A stretch of 64,000 bases of DNA from DATFVA01 sp963832355 (GTDB lineage: Bacteria; Bacteroidota; Ignavibacteria; Ignavibacteriales; Ignavibacteriaceae), in NCBI GenBank assembly GCA_963832355.1, contig CAWHTX010000017.1:124001-188000 (forward strand). The letters run 5' to 3'. This document shows positions 47,520 to 56,079 of this stretch, in pieces. The position numbers and the translations under genes were made by a program. The stretch's first letter is position 1. Each line of letters starts with the position of its first letter. The notes under the pieces are model-generated. The model worked only from the letters and a program-made list of their open reading frames with translations, was not told the DNA's origin and searched no databases.

Positions 47520-48709
47520 TCAGCTTAGTTTACTCAGGGCATCACTCAGTCTTTCCGCAGCATCAGACAAATTTTCCATCGACGTAGCGTATGAAAACCT
47601 CATAAATCCCTCAGCTCCGAAAGCGCTGCCGGGAACCAGTGCAATCCTGGCCTCATTGAGCAAATACATCGCAAGATCGAGGCTGTTGTTGATTGAAGTT
47701 CCGTTAAGTGATTTATGCATATACGCCGAAAAATTTGGAAAGAGATAAAAAGCTCCCTCAGGTTTGTAGCAGGAAAGTCCTTTTATCGACATAAGCCGGT
47801 CGTACAGGTAATCCCGTCTTTTGTGAAACTCGACCTGCATCTGTTTAAGATATTCGTGAGGGCCGTTTAATGATTCAATTGTAGCCTGCTGAGATATGGA
47901 TGATGCGTGGGATGTACTATGACTTTGGATCTTGTCCATTGCTTTTATAACTTCTTCAGGTCCTGCCGTGTAGCCGATTCTCCATCCTGTCATTGAGTAT
48001 GTTTTACTTACCCCGTTGACGAGTATTGTACGTTCTTTCATTTCCGCATTCAGGGAAGCAAAGCTGATGAATTCGAAATTATCATACAACAGCTTTTCAT
48101 AAATTTCATCAGAGATCACAAGGAAATTATGTTTCTTAACAACCGCGGCAATTTCTTCAAGCTGCTTCCTGGTGTAAGCTGAACCCGTAGGGTTGGAAGG
48201 ATTGCAGAGGATGAATAACTTCGTTTTCGGAGTAACCGCAGCCTCAAGCTGATCGGGGGAAATCCTGAAACCGTTCTCTTCAGAGGTTTCAATAACTACA
48301 GTTTTACCCTCAGCCAGCGAGATCATTTCAGGATAAGATACCCAGTAGGGTGCAGGTACGATTACTTCATCATCCTTAGACACAGTTGAAAGGACAGCAT
48401 TAAAAATACTCTGCTTGGCCCCGCTCGAAACAATGATTTCGCTAAGCTTGTAATCGAGGTTATTATCTTTTTAAATTTATCTGCTATTGCCTTCCGGAGC
48501 TCAACTGTACCGGCGTTGATCGTATACTTTGTATGATTCTCATCTATAGCTTTTTTAGCAGCTTCTTTAATATTGGCGGGAGTGGGAAAGTCAGTTTCTC
48601 CAACGCTTAAGTCAATTACATTTATCCCCTCTGCTTTCAATCTCTTTGCCTCTGCGGCAACTTTCATAGTAGGGGACGCAATTATCCTGTTGACTCTCTC
48701 AGATAACAA
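47520..48709 (-). pseudogene. aspC: Aspartate aminotransferase (class I PLP enzyme), frameshifted
   Basis: Two frames (48709 to 48362 and 48383 to 47520) together encode one aminotransferase of about 396 residues. The first part has VIDLSVGETDFPTPANI and KYTINAGTVELRKAIADKF. The second has VIVPAPYWVSYPEM, LFILCNPSNPTGSAYT, DEIYEKLLYD and the PLP-lysine block GVSKTYSMTGWRIGY. The frames join at an A5 run (T5 at 48468-48472 on the plus strand): one extra A gives FKKDNNLDYKLSEIIVSSGA, the expected family sequence. A consensus error is the simplest reading, and a real null mutation cannot be excluded. Confidence 0.85.
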
Positions 48710-49003
48710 TATTTATACTCCTTCCTTAAAGAAAAAATTGTTAAAAATGAGCCGTTATAAGTTTGTAGAGTGTGATTCCTAAACCGGGTGAAATATACGA
48801 CAAGAAATTTAGAATGCAAAGATCAAGAATTGTGCATTATCAACTAAGAACTCTTCTGTAATTTTTGCTAACCGGGGTGTTATAATAAAGTGAATAGTAT
48901 AAAAAACTGAATGTCTATTAAGCAGCACCGGACGAAAATTTCCCCATTCCTGTTTCAGCCTCCTGTTAAATAAGAAAAATGAAAGAAAACCCGTTAACCG
49001 GAA
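48710..49003. other. Intergenic region, no gene seen
   Basis: It contains no credible ORF. Near 48991-49013 an imperfect repeat of TTAACCGG precedes the coaD stop on the minus strand and may form a weak hairpin. Confidence 0.35.
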
Positions 49004-49483
49004 TTAACCGGCAAATTTCTTTTTTAATTCACTGGCAACAACAGGTGGAACGAATTCGCTTACGTCACTATGGAGTCCTGCAAGATTTCGAATGATAGAG
49101 GAATTAAGATAAGTATATCTCTCACCCGGCATCAGGAAAATCGTAGCAATATCTTTCGCAAGCTTTCTGTTCATAAGGGCCATCTGAAATTCATATTCAA
49201 AATCACTGACAGCCCGCAAACCCCTTATAATTCCTAACGCACCAACCTGGTGGGCATGATCCACCACCAGTCCGTCGAAAGAATCTACTATGATGTTATC
49301 AAACTCTTTTAATGATTCCTTCAGCATATATACCCTCTCATCCAGCGAGAAGAGGGGTGTTTTCCCTGGGTTAACTGCAACTGTAACCACTACGGCATCG
49401 AATAATTCTTTTGCTCTTTTGATTATATCGATGTGTCCGTAAGTGACCGGATCAAAGGTGCCGGGATAGATTACTTTTTTCAT
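49004..49483 (-). CDS. coaD: Phosphopantetheine adenylyltransferase
   Basis: Fourth step of coenzyme A synthesis, joining 4'-phosphopantetheine and ATP. The 159-residue protein has the nucleotidyltransferase motif YPGTFDPVTYGHIDIIKRA at its start, GIIRGLRAVSDFEYEFQMA near residue 88, and the C-terminal SSIIRNLAGL. The length is exact for the family. Confidence 0.96.
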   Translation of the reverse strand: MKKVIYPGTFDPVTYGHIDIIKRAKELFDAVVVTVAVNPGKTPLFSLDERVYMLKESLKEFDNIIVDSFDGLVVDHAHQVGALGIIRGLRAVSDFEYEFQMALMNRKLAKDIATIFLMPGERYTYLNSSIIRNLAGLHSDVSEFVPPVVASELKKKFAG

Positions 49484-49614
49484 TGAATGCCCTCAGGAGT
49501 AAACATTACAAATTACCATGTGTAAAATAAAGTTTTTTCACTTTATTCGGAAAATATAATCCGTCTCCGGATATTGTTCCTTATAGTTATCCCGAAACTA
49601 ACTTTAATGTAGCT

Positions 49615-51105
49615 TTATCTTGCTGCAATGCCGGTTGCATAACTGCCTATATCCATCACCTTCACCAGCTCATGGTTCTGCACGTCATAAACACAAATTA
49701 GTGAAGGACGGGTTTTCCCGGGTATCCGGAAATAAGGTTGAAACATGTTATCGTCATTGGAGCAACCTATATAAAGATATCTGCCGTCGGGAGTTAAATC
49801 GGCACCGTAGGCATGCTGAAATGCAGCCACCTGGTACTCCTGTATAGTCCAGTCACTCCCGGTTTTTGTAATTTCCGAAAGATAAGGTTCATGATGCGAA
49901 ACCGCATAATATTTGTTCCCATCCGCCGAAACAGCTCCCTGCATAGGATGATCGGGAACATCGAATTCCTTCACGATCAATTTTGTATCCGTATCAACGA
50001 TCAGTATCGAACTGGAAGTTCTGCAGTTTACATACAGGTATTTGTCATCGGGGGATATATACATATGCATCGGCTCATAGTACGGCGGGGGAAAATTATG
50101 CTGAAGTACAATGTCCTCAACAAATTCATCATTTACAGCGTCCACAACAGAAATTCTGTCCTTACTCATATTAGCCACATAGAGGAAACGTCCATCATGG
50201 CTTAATGCGAGGGCATGAGGTACACCTGTTACAGGAAGACTTATTTCCTGTTTGTTCTGCATATCAGCGGTGTTTATGGAATAAATAGCATTATAAATAG
50301 GATCACTCGTTGATGAACGCGATACAAAGGCCTTGCTTCCGTCTGCAGTAATCTGGATCATTCCTGCTTTTTCAATACCTTCCACTGTACCAACGATCGT
50401 ATTGGTTGAAGCATCAACCTTAATAAATTTTTGGCCAGCCACCTCGGTGAAATAATAATAACCATTTGATATCTGAACATTATGGGGAGCATCGATGATT
50501 GTAGAATTAAAATCTGCATTAAGGATTCCTGAGACAAGCTTTGCATCAGTATCGATTATATAAACCTGGTCGCTTCCCTGGTTGCAGGAATAAACCTTAT
50601 GGTCGCTGCCGGTGAAAGGCACGCTGCCGTTTACATCCTTTGCGCCGTTATCAATCCATTCCTTTATTATCTGAATATCTTCCTGCCTGAGCGGTGGTCT
50701 CTGGTAAGGCATTCTGAGACTTGAATCAGCTACATTCCCGGTTATAAGGTTATAAAGCAGGCTCTGTTCGGAATGAAAAGGAATTACCGCTTCACCGCCG
50801 TAAACATCAACGGCAGTAGTAAAGCCTGTTTTATGCGTATGTGTTGAATCGTTAAAGGGCCTTCCGAGTGAACCTTTCATCATTTGGGAATAAGATTCAA
50901 GCGAAAGACTATGTGCAGCCTCCGGTCCTTTATGGCAGCCGTCCACAGCACAGTTATCAGCAAAAATAGATGCAACCTTATAGGTAGCAAATCCGTTATT
51001 ATTCTCATCAACCGCAGGGGGTTGTTCAGTTACTTTATCATTGCATCCGGCTGCAAAAAAGGACAAAATAAGGAAGCCGGAGAAAAGAGTATAAAGATAT
51101 CGCAT
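49615..51105 (-). CDS. Lipoprotein with c-type haem-like site and YncE beta-propeller
   Basis: 496 residues. The signal ends FFAAGC (anchored Cys21). Residues 40-160 resemble a cytochrome-like domain: NCAVDGCHKG gives a Cys52-X4-Cys57-His58 site, and SSLRMPYQRPP near residue 130 could supply a Met ligand, followed by IIKEWIDNGA. From about residue 165 a seven-bladed YncE-type propeller follows, with repeats such as RFLYVANMSKDRISVVDAV and KYLYVNCRTSSSILIVDTD. A periplasmic electron-transfer or sensing role is inferred. Confidence 0.7.
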   Translation of the reverse strand: MRYLYTLFSGFLILSFFAAGCNDKVTEQPPAVDENNNGFATYKVASIFADNCAVDGCHKGPEAAHSLSLESYSQMMKGSLGRPFNDSTHTHKTGFTTAVDVYGGEAVIPFHSEQSLLYNLITGNVADSSLRMPYQRPPLRQEDIQIIKEWIDNGAKDVNGSVPFTGSDHKVYSCNQGSDQVYIIDTDAKLVSGILNADFNSTIIDAPHNVQISNGYYYFTEVAGQKFIKVDASTNTIVGTVEGIEKAGMIQITADGSKAFVSRSSTSDPIYNAIYSINTADMQNKQEISLPVTGVPHALALSHDGRFLYVANMSKDRISVVDAVNDEFVEDIVLQHNFPPPYYEPMHMYISPDDKYLYVNCRTSSSILIVDTDTKLIVKEFDVPDHPMQGAVSADGNKYYAVSHHEPYLSEITKTGSDWTIQEYQVAAFQHAYGADLTPDGRYLYIGCSNDDNMFQPYFRIPGKTRPSLICVYDVQNHELVKVMDIGSYATGIAAR

Positions 51106-51368
51106 ATTTCTCCTGTATATCAGTATTTTAGATTTTTTAAGCTCGACTTGCTGAAATTAAGTTAAGAATTTTCCTGACAAAAAAGGAAATCATTTCAAAA
51201 AAAATTAATTTCTTAATGGTGAATTTTATCCATTGTTTATTTACTAGGTGTTAACATTTTGAGAAAAAAGTACATCAAAAAGTATCATAGCGAGACAAAT
51301 TAATATTCAGGTATTATTACATCATTAATATTATTATAATACAGAACATATTGGCAATAAATACAGAG

Positions 51369-51387
51369 GTAAAAATTTTTTACCCGG
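51369..51387. promoter_or_regulatory. Palindrome copy 1 upstream of the histidine kinase gene
   Basis: GTAAAAATTTTTTAC (7-bp arms around one T) followed by CCGG. It is the first of three related sites in this locus (others at 54392 and 55006). The surrounding intergenic region 51106-51532 is AT-rich and shows no ORF. Two weak sigma-54-like candidates (GG at 51417 or 51472) are too imperfect to call. Confidence 0.5.
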
Positions 51388-51532
51388 CGGCACGAATTTT
51401 TATAGAAAATAACATTGGAATTGACTATGTTCAAATCAATTTCAGTGAAAATTTGAATAACAAACCACACTGGATAGCGGGTTAATTGGGAACTATCAAA
51501 ATTAAAAAATAAAATTAAAAAGGGGTAACCTG

Positions 51533-53020
51533 ATGAACGGAAAGGTTAGTAACACAGAGGGTGTATCAGAGTACAGGGATTCTTACCAGGATAATATTTA
51601 TTCAATAGAAACTTCATCCGCAATCAAAGAGAAGAATGAACAACTGAGGCTTCTCGAACATTCAATTAACAGTATCTCTGAAATGGTCAGTATAACCGAT
51701 AAAGAGAATAAATTTATATTTGTCAACAATGCTTTCCTTAGAAGGTATGGGTATACAAAAGAAGAAGTGCTGGGAAAAACCCCGGCTATCCTGAGTGCAA
51801 ATCCACAAAATCCATGTCCTATTATTAAGGGAGGTACCAGATGGAGCGGCGAACTGTTAAACACTACCAAGAGCGGAGAAAAGTTTTATATCAATCTTGA
51901 AACTTCGGTGGTTAGGGATGATATTGGTGAGCCGATCGGCAATATCGGGATCGCGAAAGATATCACCGGTCAGCTTAAAGCTGAGGAAAAGATAAGGAAA
52001 CTATCAAAAGCTGTTGAGCAGAACCCGGCGGCAATAATAATAACAGATAAAGAGGGGAATGTAGAATATGTAAATCCAAAGTTTGTTGCAGTCACTGGTT
52101 ATGATCCTGAAGAAATCATAGGAAAAACTCCGGGGATATTGAAATCAGGCAGCAAATCGACTGAAGAATATGCGGAGTTATGGTCAACTATTCTCTCTGG
52201 TGAAGAATGGTCGGGTGAGTTTACCAACAAAAAGAAAGACGGCACTTTTTTCCACGAACATGCTATAATTTCTCCTATTAAAAATTCAAAGGGTGAGATT
52301 ACACATTTTGTTGGCGTTAAAGAAGATATTACAGAGAGGAAAATAGCCGAAGAAAAGCTGAAACGCTCAGAAACACTTGCTTCGCTTGGGAAAATGACAG
52401 GCTATTTATCGCACGAAATAAAATCGCCATTGACCGCAATAAAGTTGAATATAGATGTGCTGATGGAACAGATGAAAGGTGAAAGCGTTTATTCAGATTC
52501 GTTCCGCATAATTAACAAAGAAATTAAACGTCTTGATGGGCTTCTGAAGGATGTACTTCAGTTTTCTAAGCAGCGTGAAACTCTTTTCCAGAAAGTAGCT
52601 CCCGATCAGATCCTGAAACAGGTTGTCACACTTCTTAAACCGATGCTTGAGACAAAGAAAATCAGAATAATCAGTCAGGTGAGCGGAAATCCGGTTAAGG
52701 GAGACCCCGGTGAAATTAAGACCATGTTTCATCAATTGATTGAGAATAGCATTCAGGCAATTGGACAAGAAGGTGAAATTGAATTTCTATCTGTTCTCGA
52801 TACAAAACGAAGAATGCACCGCATTTTTATTCGCGATACCGGCTGCGGAATTAAATCTGCAAGGAATATTTTCGAACCATTTTTTACGACTAAACAAACT
52901 GGTACCGGGTTGGGACTATCGATCGTTCAGCAGATCATCGAAAATCATAACGGTACTATTTCATTAATTTTTTCTGAGCCTGGAAATACTATTTTCCAGG
53001 TTTCATTACCTCTGGCTTAA
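51533..53020 (+). CDS. PAS-domain sensor histidine kinase (soluble)
   Basis: 495 residues with no membrane segment, so it senses a cytoplasmic signal. Order: coiled N-terminus, PAS1 with PAC (about 40-155, FVNNAFLRRYGYTKEEVLGKTP), PAS2 with PAC (about 165-280, YVNPKFVAVTGYDPEEIIGKTP), dimerisation domain with phospho-acceptor His294 in LSHEIKSPLTAIK, and a HATPase domain with LIENSIQA, DTGCGI and GTGLGLSIVQQIIE. The response regulator begins 3 bp later. Kinases of this build pair with NtrC-type activators. Confidence 0.92.
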   Translation: MNGKVSNTEGVSEYRDSYQDNIYSIETSSAIKEKNEQLRLLEHSINSISEMVSITDKENKFIFVNNAFLRRYGYTKEEVLGKTPAILSANPQNPCPIIKGGTRWSGELLNTTKSGEKFYINLETSVVRDDIGEPIGNIGIAKDITGQLKAEEKIRKLSKAVEQNPAAIIITDKEGNVEYVNPKFVAVTGYDPEEIIGKTPGILKSGSKSTEEYAELWSTILSGEEWSGEFTNKKKDGTFFHEHAIISPIKNSKGEITHFVGVKEDITERKIAEEKLKRSETLASLGKMTGYLSHEIKSPLTAIKLNIDVLMEQMKGESVYSDSFRIINKEIKRLDGLLKDVLQFSKQRETLFQKVAPDQILKQVVTLLKPMLETKKIRIISQVSGNPVKGDPGEIKTMFHQLIENSIQAIGQEGEIEFLSVLDTKRRMHRIFIRDTGCGIKSARNIFEPFFTTKQTGTGLGLSIVQQIIENHNGTISLIFSEPGNTIFQVSLPLA

Positions 53021-53023
53021 GAA

Positions 53024-54370
53024 ATGGAAAAAATACTTTTAATAGATGATGAAACCTCCATACTGGAATCTTTGAAGATTTTCCTATCAACTATGAATTA
53101 TGAAGTCGTTACAGCTTCAAACGGTGTAGAGGGTATTCAGTATGTTAATAATAAACGTCCCGACCTTGTGATCACTGACCTGAAAATGCCTGAGCTGGAT
53201 GGGCTTGAAGTACTTGAAGAGATAAAGAAAATAGATAATAATATCCCATGTATAATTATGACGGCCTATGAGGATGTTGATTCAACAATCAAGGCGATGC
53301 AGCTTGGAGCATATGACTATATAGAAAAACCCATCGATACACCGAGGTTCAAAGCTCTTATTAAACGTTCACTTGAAAGCAGGAGTCTCAGTGAAAGGCT
53401 GGCGGTAGCTATCGAAGAGGACTTTGAAAAATATGACATAAAAAATAAGTCCATTGGGAAATCGCGCCTGATGAAGGATGTCTTCAAGCTGGTGGGACAG
53501 ATGTCAATGAACAGGGTAACTGTGCTTGTGCAGGGAGAGAGTGGAACTGGTAAAGAACTTATCTCAAGGGTGATACATTATTCCGGTATTACAAAGGACC
53601 AGCCTTTCATTCCGGTAAACTGTACTGCTTTATCTGAAACACTTCTTGAGAGCGAATTGTTCGGTCATGTCCGGGGTTCCTTTACGGGTGCTGTGAAGGA
53701 TAAGAAAGGAAAATTTGAGCTGGCAGGAGAAGGGACGATTTTTCTCGATGAAATATCAGAAATTTCGGCTGACCTGCAGGTTAAGCTGTTAAGGGTAATC
53801 CAGGAAAGAGAGTTTGAAAAAGTCGGAGGGGAGAGTACACTCCCTATGAGAGCAAGGGTCATTACCGCAACCAACAGGAACCTTGAGGAGTTGGTAAGTC
53901 AGGGGAAGTTCAGGGAGGATCTTTATTATAGACTGAAGGTTTTATCCATTTATATTCCTCCTCTCCGCGAGCGAAAAGAGGATATTCCGGAACTTGTAGT
54001 TCATTTCCTGAAAAAAATAAATAATGAACTTCATAAAAAAGTCCGCAAGATACCATTCGAAGTTATGGAGATGCTTCAGAACAATCCCTGGATAGGAAAT
54101 GTGCGTGAACTCGAGAATATCCTGCTTCAGGCTGTTGTGCTGTCTAAAGCGGATGTGCTCGAAAAAGAAAATATACTGCTGCAGGAAAATCACGGAAGAG
54201 ATGTTATTAGTGAACGCCGTAACCTTTCACTCGCAGAAGTTGAAAAAGAACATATTGTTGAAGTCCTTAACTCTGTAAACTGGAATAAAAAGAAGGCTTA
54301 TACTATTCTTGGTATCTCAAAACCAACCCTCAATAACAAAATCAGAGAATATAACATTTCAAGAGATTAA
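53024..54370 (+). CDS. NtrC-family sigma-54-dependent response regulator
   Basis: 448 residues: receiver domain with phospho-acceptor Asp52 in LVITDLKMPELDG, central AAA+ activator domain with Walker A GESGTGKELISRVIH, the sigma-54 contact loop GSFTGA near residue 218 (Ser in place of the usual Ala), FLDEISEISADLQVKLLRV and VRELENIL, and a Fis-type helix-turn-helix at the C-terminus (NWNKKKAYTILGISKPTL). It is co-transcribed with the PAS kinase. The palindromes and -24/-12 elements just downstream are its probable targets. Confidence 0.94.
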   Translation: MEKILLIDDETSILESLKIFLSTMNYEVVTASNGVEGIQYVNNKRPDLVITDLKMPELDGLEVLEEIKKIDNNIPCIIMTAYEDVDSTIKAMQLGAYDYIEKPIDTPRFKALIKRSLESRSLSERLAVAIEEDFEKYDIKNKSIGKSRLMKDVFKLVGQMSMNRVTVLVQGESGTGKELISRVIHYSGITKDQPFIPVNCTALSETLLESELFGHVRGSFTGAVKDKKGKFELAGEGTIFLDEISEISADLQVKLLRVIQEREFEKVGGESTLPMRARVITATNRNLEELVSQGKFREDLYYRLKVLSIYIPPLRERKEDIPELVVHFLKKINNELHKKVRKIPFEVMEMLQNNPWIGNVRELENILLQAVVLSKADVLEKENILLQENHGRDVISERRNLSLAEVEKEHIVEVLNSVNWNKKKAYTILGISKPTLNNKIREYNISRD

Positions 54371-54391
54371 GACTGTATGCTTTAACAGGAA

Positions 54392-54410
54392 GTAAATTAT
54401 TTTACCCCGG
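54392..54410. promoter_or_regulatory. Palindrome copy 2, candidate activator site before the CheW-like gene
   Basis: GTAAATTATTTTAC (arms GTAAA/TTTAC, 4-base centre) followed by CCCGG. It lies 73 bp before the -24 element at 54478. Confidence 0.55.
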
Positions 54411-54477
54411 CGTAACAGAACTTTCCCCGCTGCTTTAGTCAACCTTTTATTATTCGCTTAAATCACGTATTTCATAC

Positions 54478-54492
54478 TGGTACATAAATTGT
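54478..54492 (+). promoter_or_regulatory. Sigma-54-like promoter of the CheW-like gene
   Basis: TGGTACATAAATTGT has GG at 54479-54480 and GT at 54491-54492 with the exact 10-base spacing of a -24/-12 promoter (consensus TGGCA-N6-TTGC). It lies about 60 bp before the ATG. The -12 position differs by one base. Confidence 0.5.
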
Positions 54493-54549
54493 GAAAAAAT
54501 TGTGAGGGAAAATCACAAATAATATTACCAGGATATTATTCCTGAATTT

Positions 54550-55005
54550 ATGTCTTCTTCTGCATCTATAGAAAATATATCCGGACTCCTGATTTTTCAG
54601 ATAGGAGAATTAGAATTCTGTACCGATCTTAAACTCATTTCAGCAATTATGAAACCGGATGAGGTAAAGACGAACAGGTCTGGAAACAGGTTAACCCATG
54701 AATTTTCAGAACGGAAATATATGACTATAGATTTTGCAGCATATTATTCTTTAATGTCTGATAAAACGCTGGATTCATGCAGGATCCTTTTCCTGGAAGT
54801 TTACGGACAAAAGATTTCATTTTTTGTTGATAAGGTTTTGGAAATTATTTCACTCGATAAAATTTTTATTGAAGAATCCGTTGGGATGGAATTATTAACC
54901 GATAGAGATTACCTATCTTATATAATGAGTATACAAGACGACAAATTTTATTTTCCCGATTACGACAGAATAGCAAAAGAAGTTCATAGCATTAATGCTG
55001 TATAA
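54550..55005 (+). CDS. CheW-like domain protein
   Basis: 151 residues forming a single CheW-type double beta-barrel: LLIFQIGELEFCTDLKLISAI at the start, RILFLEVYGQKISFFVDKVLEII in the middle and DKFYFPDYDRIAKEV at the end. CheW proteins bridge receptors and histidine kinases in chemosensory arrays, but no receptor or CheA is in the window. Placed between the regulator and the curli genes, with its own palindrome and -24/-12 element, it may modulate this locus, which is inference. Confidence 0.72.
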   Translation: MSSSASIENISGLLIFQIGELEFCTDLKLISAIMKPDEVKTNRSGNRLTHEFSERKYMTIDFAAYYSLMSDKTLDSCRILFLEVYGQKISFFVDKVLEIISLDKIFIEESVGMELLTDRDYLSYIMSIQDDKFYFPDYDRIAKEVHSINAV

Positions 55006-55030
55006 GTAAAATTTATTTACCCCCCGGGGG
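55006..55030. promoter_or_regulatory. Palindrome copy 3, candidate activator site before csgE
   Basis: GTAAAATTTATTTAC (arms GTAAA/TTTAC) at 55006-55020 followed by CCCCCGGGGG. It begins at the base after the CheW-like stop and ends 76 bp before the csgE -24 element. A related half, AAAATTATTTTAC, follows at 55031. Confidence 0.6.
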
Positions 55031-55095
55031 AAAATTATTTTACTAAACCTGTTTCGTATGATTAGCATATGCGGTTAATATAAAAATATCGGGAC

Positions 55096-55110
55096 TGGCA
55101 TATACTTTGA
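55096..55110 (+). promoter_or_regulatory. Sigma-54-like promoter of the csgEFG operon
   Basis: TGGCATATACTTTGA matches the -24 box TGGCA exactly and has the -12 box TTGA (consensus TTGC) at exact spacing. It lies 92 bp before the csgE ATG and downstream of palindrome copy 3. Confidence 0.6.
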
Positions 55111-55201
55111 GCATATAAAACCAGGCTTTGGAATTGAGGGAATTTCGATTCCTTCCTAATACGAGGGTTCTTCTTTTATAGAGAAGATTGATGATCAGCC
55201 T

Positions 55202-56065
55202 ATGAGAAAAATAATAACAGCGGGATTTATTGTTCTGCTTTTCAGCTCTTCTATAAAAGCTCAGAATGTATCTGATTCAAGTTATCAGGCGTATCAGAAA
55301 TATTTATCGGATCTGGTTGAAAATATAGATAAAAGAGACAGTACATTACAATTTTATACAGGGATAGTCGATTCACTACAATTGGTAAAAATGAGTTCAT
55401 TACCTGCATTTTCAAAACTAGTCTATGAGATCCTGCCTGAAAAATTAAGGCGTTGGGAGATGGAGCAACCGGTTATCGATTACATAGTGAAGCCGGGGGA
55501 TAATCTCTGGGATATCGCAAAAAAGAAAAGTGTGTACGACAATCCGAATGACTGGAAGAAAATCTACCTGGATAATAAAGGCGAGATAGTGAATCCCGAT
55601 ATGATAGTCCCTTATCAAAGGATTCAGATTCGTAATCCGAACTTTGTGCAGGAGATTTTAAAAGACAGTACATTATTCAATGAAGGCAGTCTCCGGGTAT
55701 TTACCGGGAATATTAAGAAAAAAACTTTCAGAGATATTGAGATCGAAGGTTTGATTGTGGACCAGACACAGACGAAAATTGGTCACGATTTCTATGATCT
55801 ATTCTATTCCAACTGGCAGCCGCCAGATAATTTCGGGGATTACACCATTGTTATAGAAGAAAAACCTCTCCCGCAGCTTGGAACACAGGTTACAATTAAG
55901 ATAAACGACAACGAGATCTTTCAGCAGATACTGCAGCCCAGATATGATGTTATTGAAGCAATGGCCCAGTACGGCGTCGAACTATCTTTTAATTACATCC
56001 AGAACTATGAAGCAATTCAAAAGCAGCTTGCAGGAGAGGACCTGCAGGGCTCGGGAATTTTTTAA
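55202..56065 (+). CDS. csgE: Curli assembly protein CsgE fused to a LysM domain
   Basis: 287 residues, more than twice the usual CsgE. A signal peptide (KIITAGFIVLLFSSSIKAQ) is followed by a helical region, a LysM domain at about 95-145 (YIVKPGDNLWDIAKKKSVYDN ... MIVPYQRIQI, quoted in parts), and CsgE at about 178-275 (IEIEGLIVDQTQTKIGHDFY, LFYSNWQPP, DYTIVIEEKPLPQLGTQ). CsgE caps the periplasmic side of the CsgG channel and delivers curlin, and LysM binds peptidoglycan. The fusion may tether the cap to the cell wall. csgF follows after 14 bp. Confidence 0.82.
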   Translation: MRKIITAGFIVLLFSSSIKAQNVSDSSYQAYQKYLSDLVENIDKRDSTLQFYTGIVDSLQLVKMSSLPAFSKLVYEILPEKLRRWEMEQPVIDYIVKPGDNLWDIAKKKSVYDNPNDWKKIYLDNKGEIVNPDMIVPYQRIQIRNPNFVQEILKDSTLFNEGSLRVFTGNIKKKTFRDIEIEGLIVDQTQTKIGHDFYDLFYSNWQPPDNFGDYTIVIEEKPLPQLGTQVTIKINDNEIFQQILQPRYDVIEAMAQYGVELSFNYIQNYEAIQKQLAGEDLQGSGIF

Positions 56066-56079
56066 AGAGTGAGGAAAGA

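Noticed and set aside
51410..51490. Sigma-54 promoter for the histidine kinase gene
   Set aside because: Candidates with GG at 51417 or 51472 have poor -12 boxes, and the first is too close to the palindrome. Not listed as a feature.
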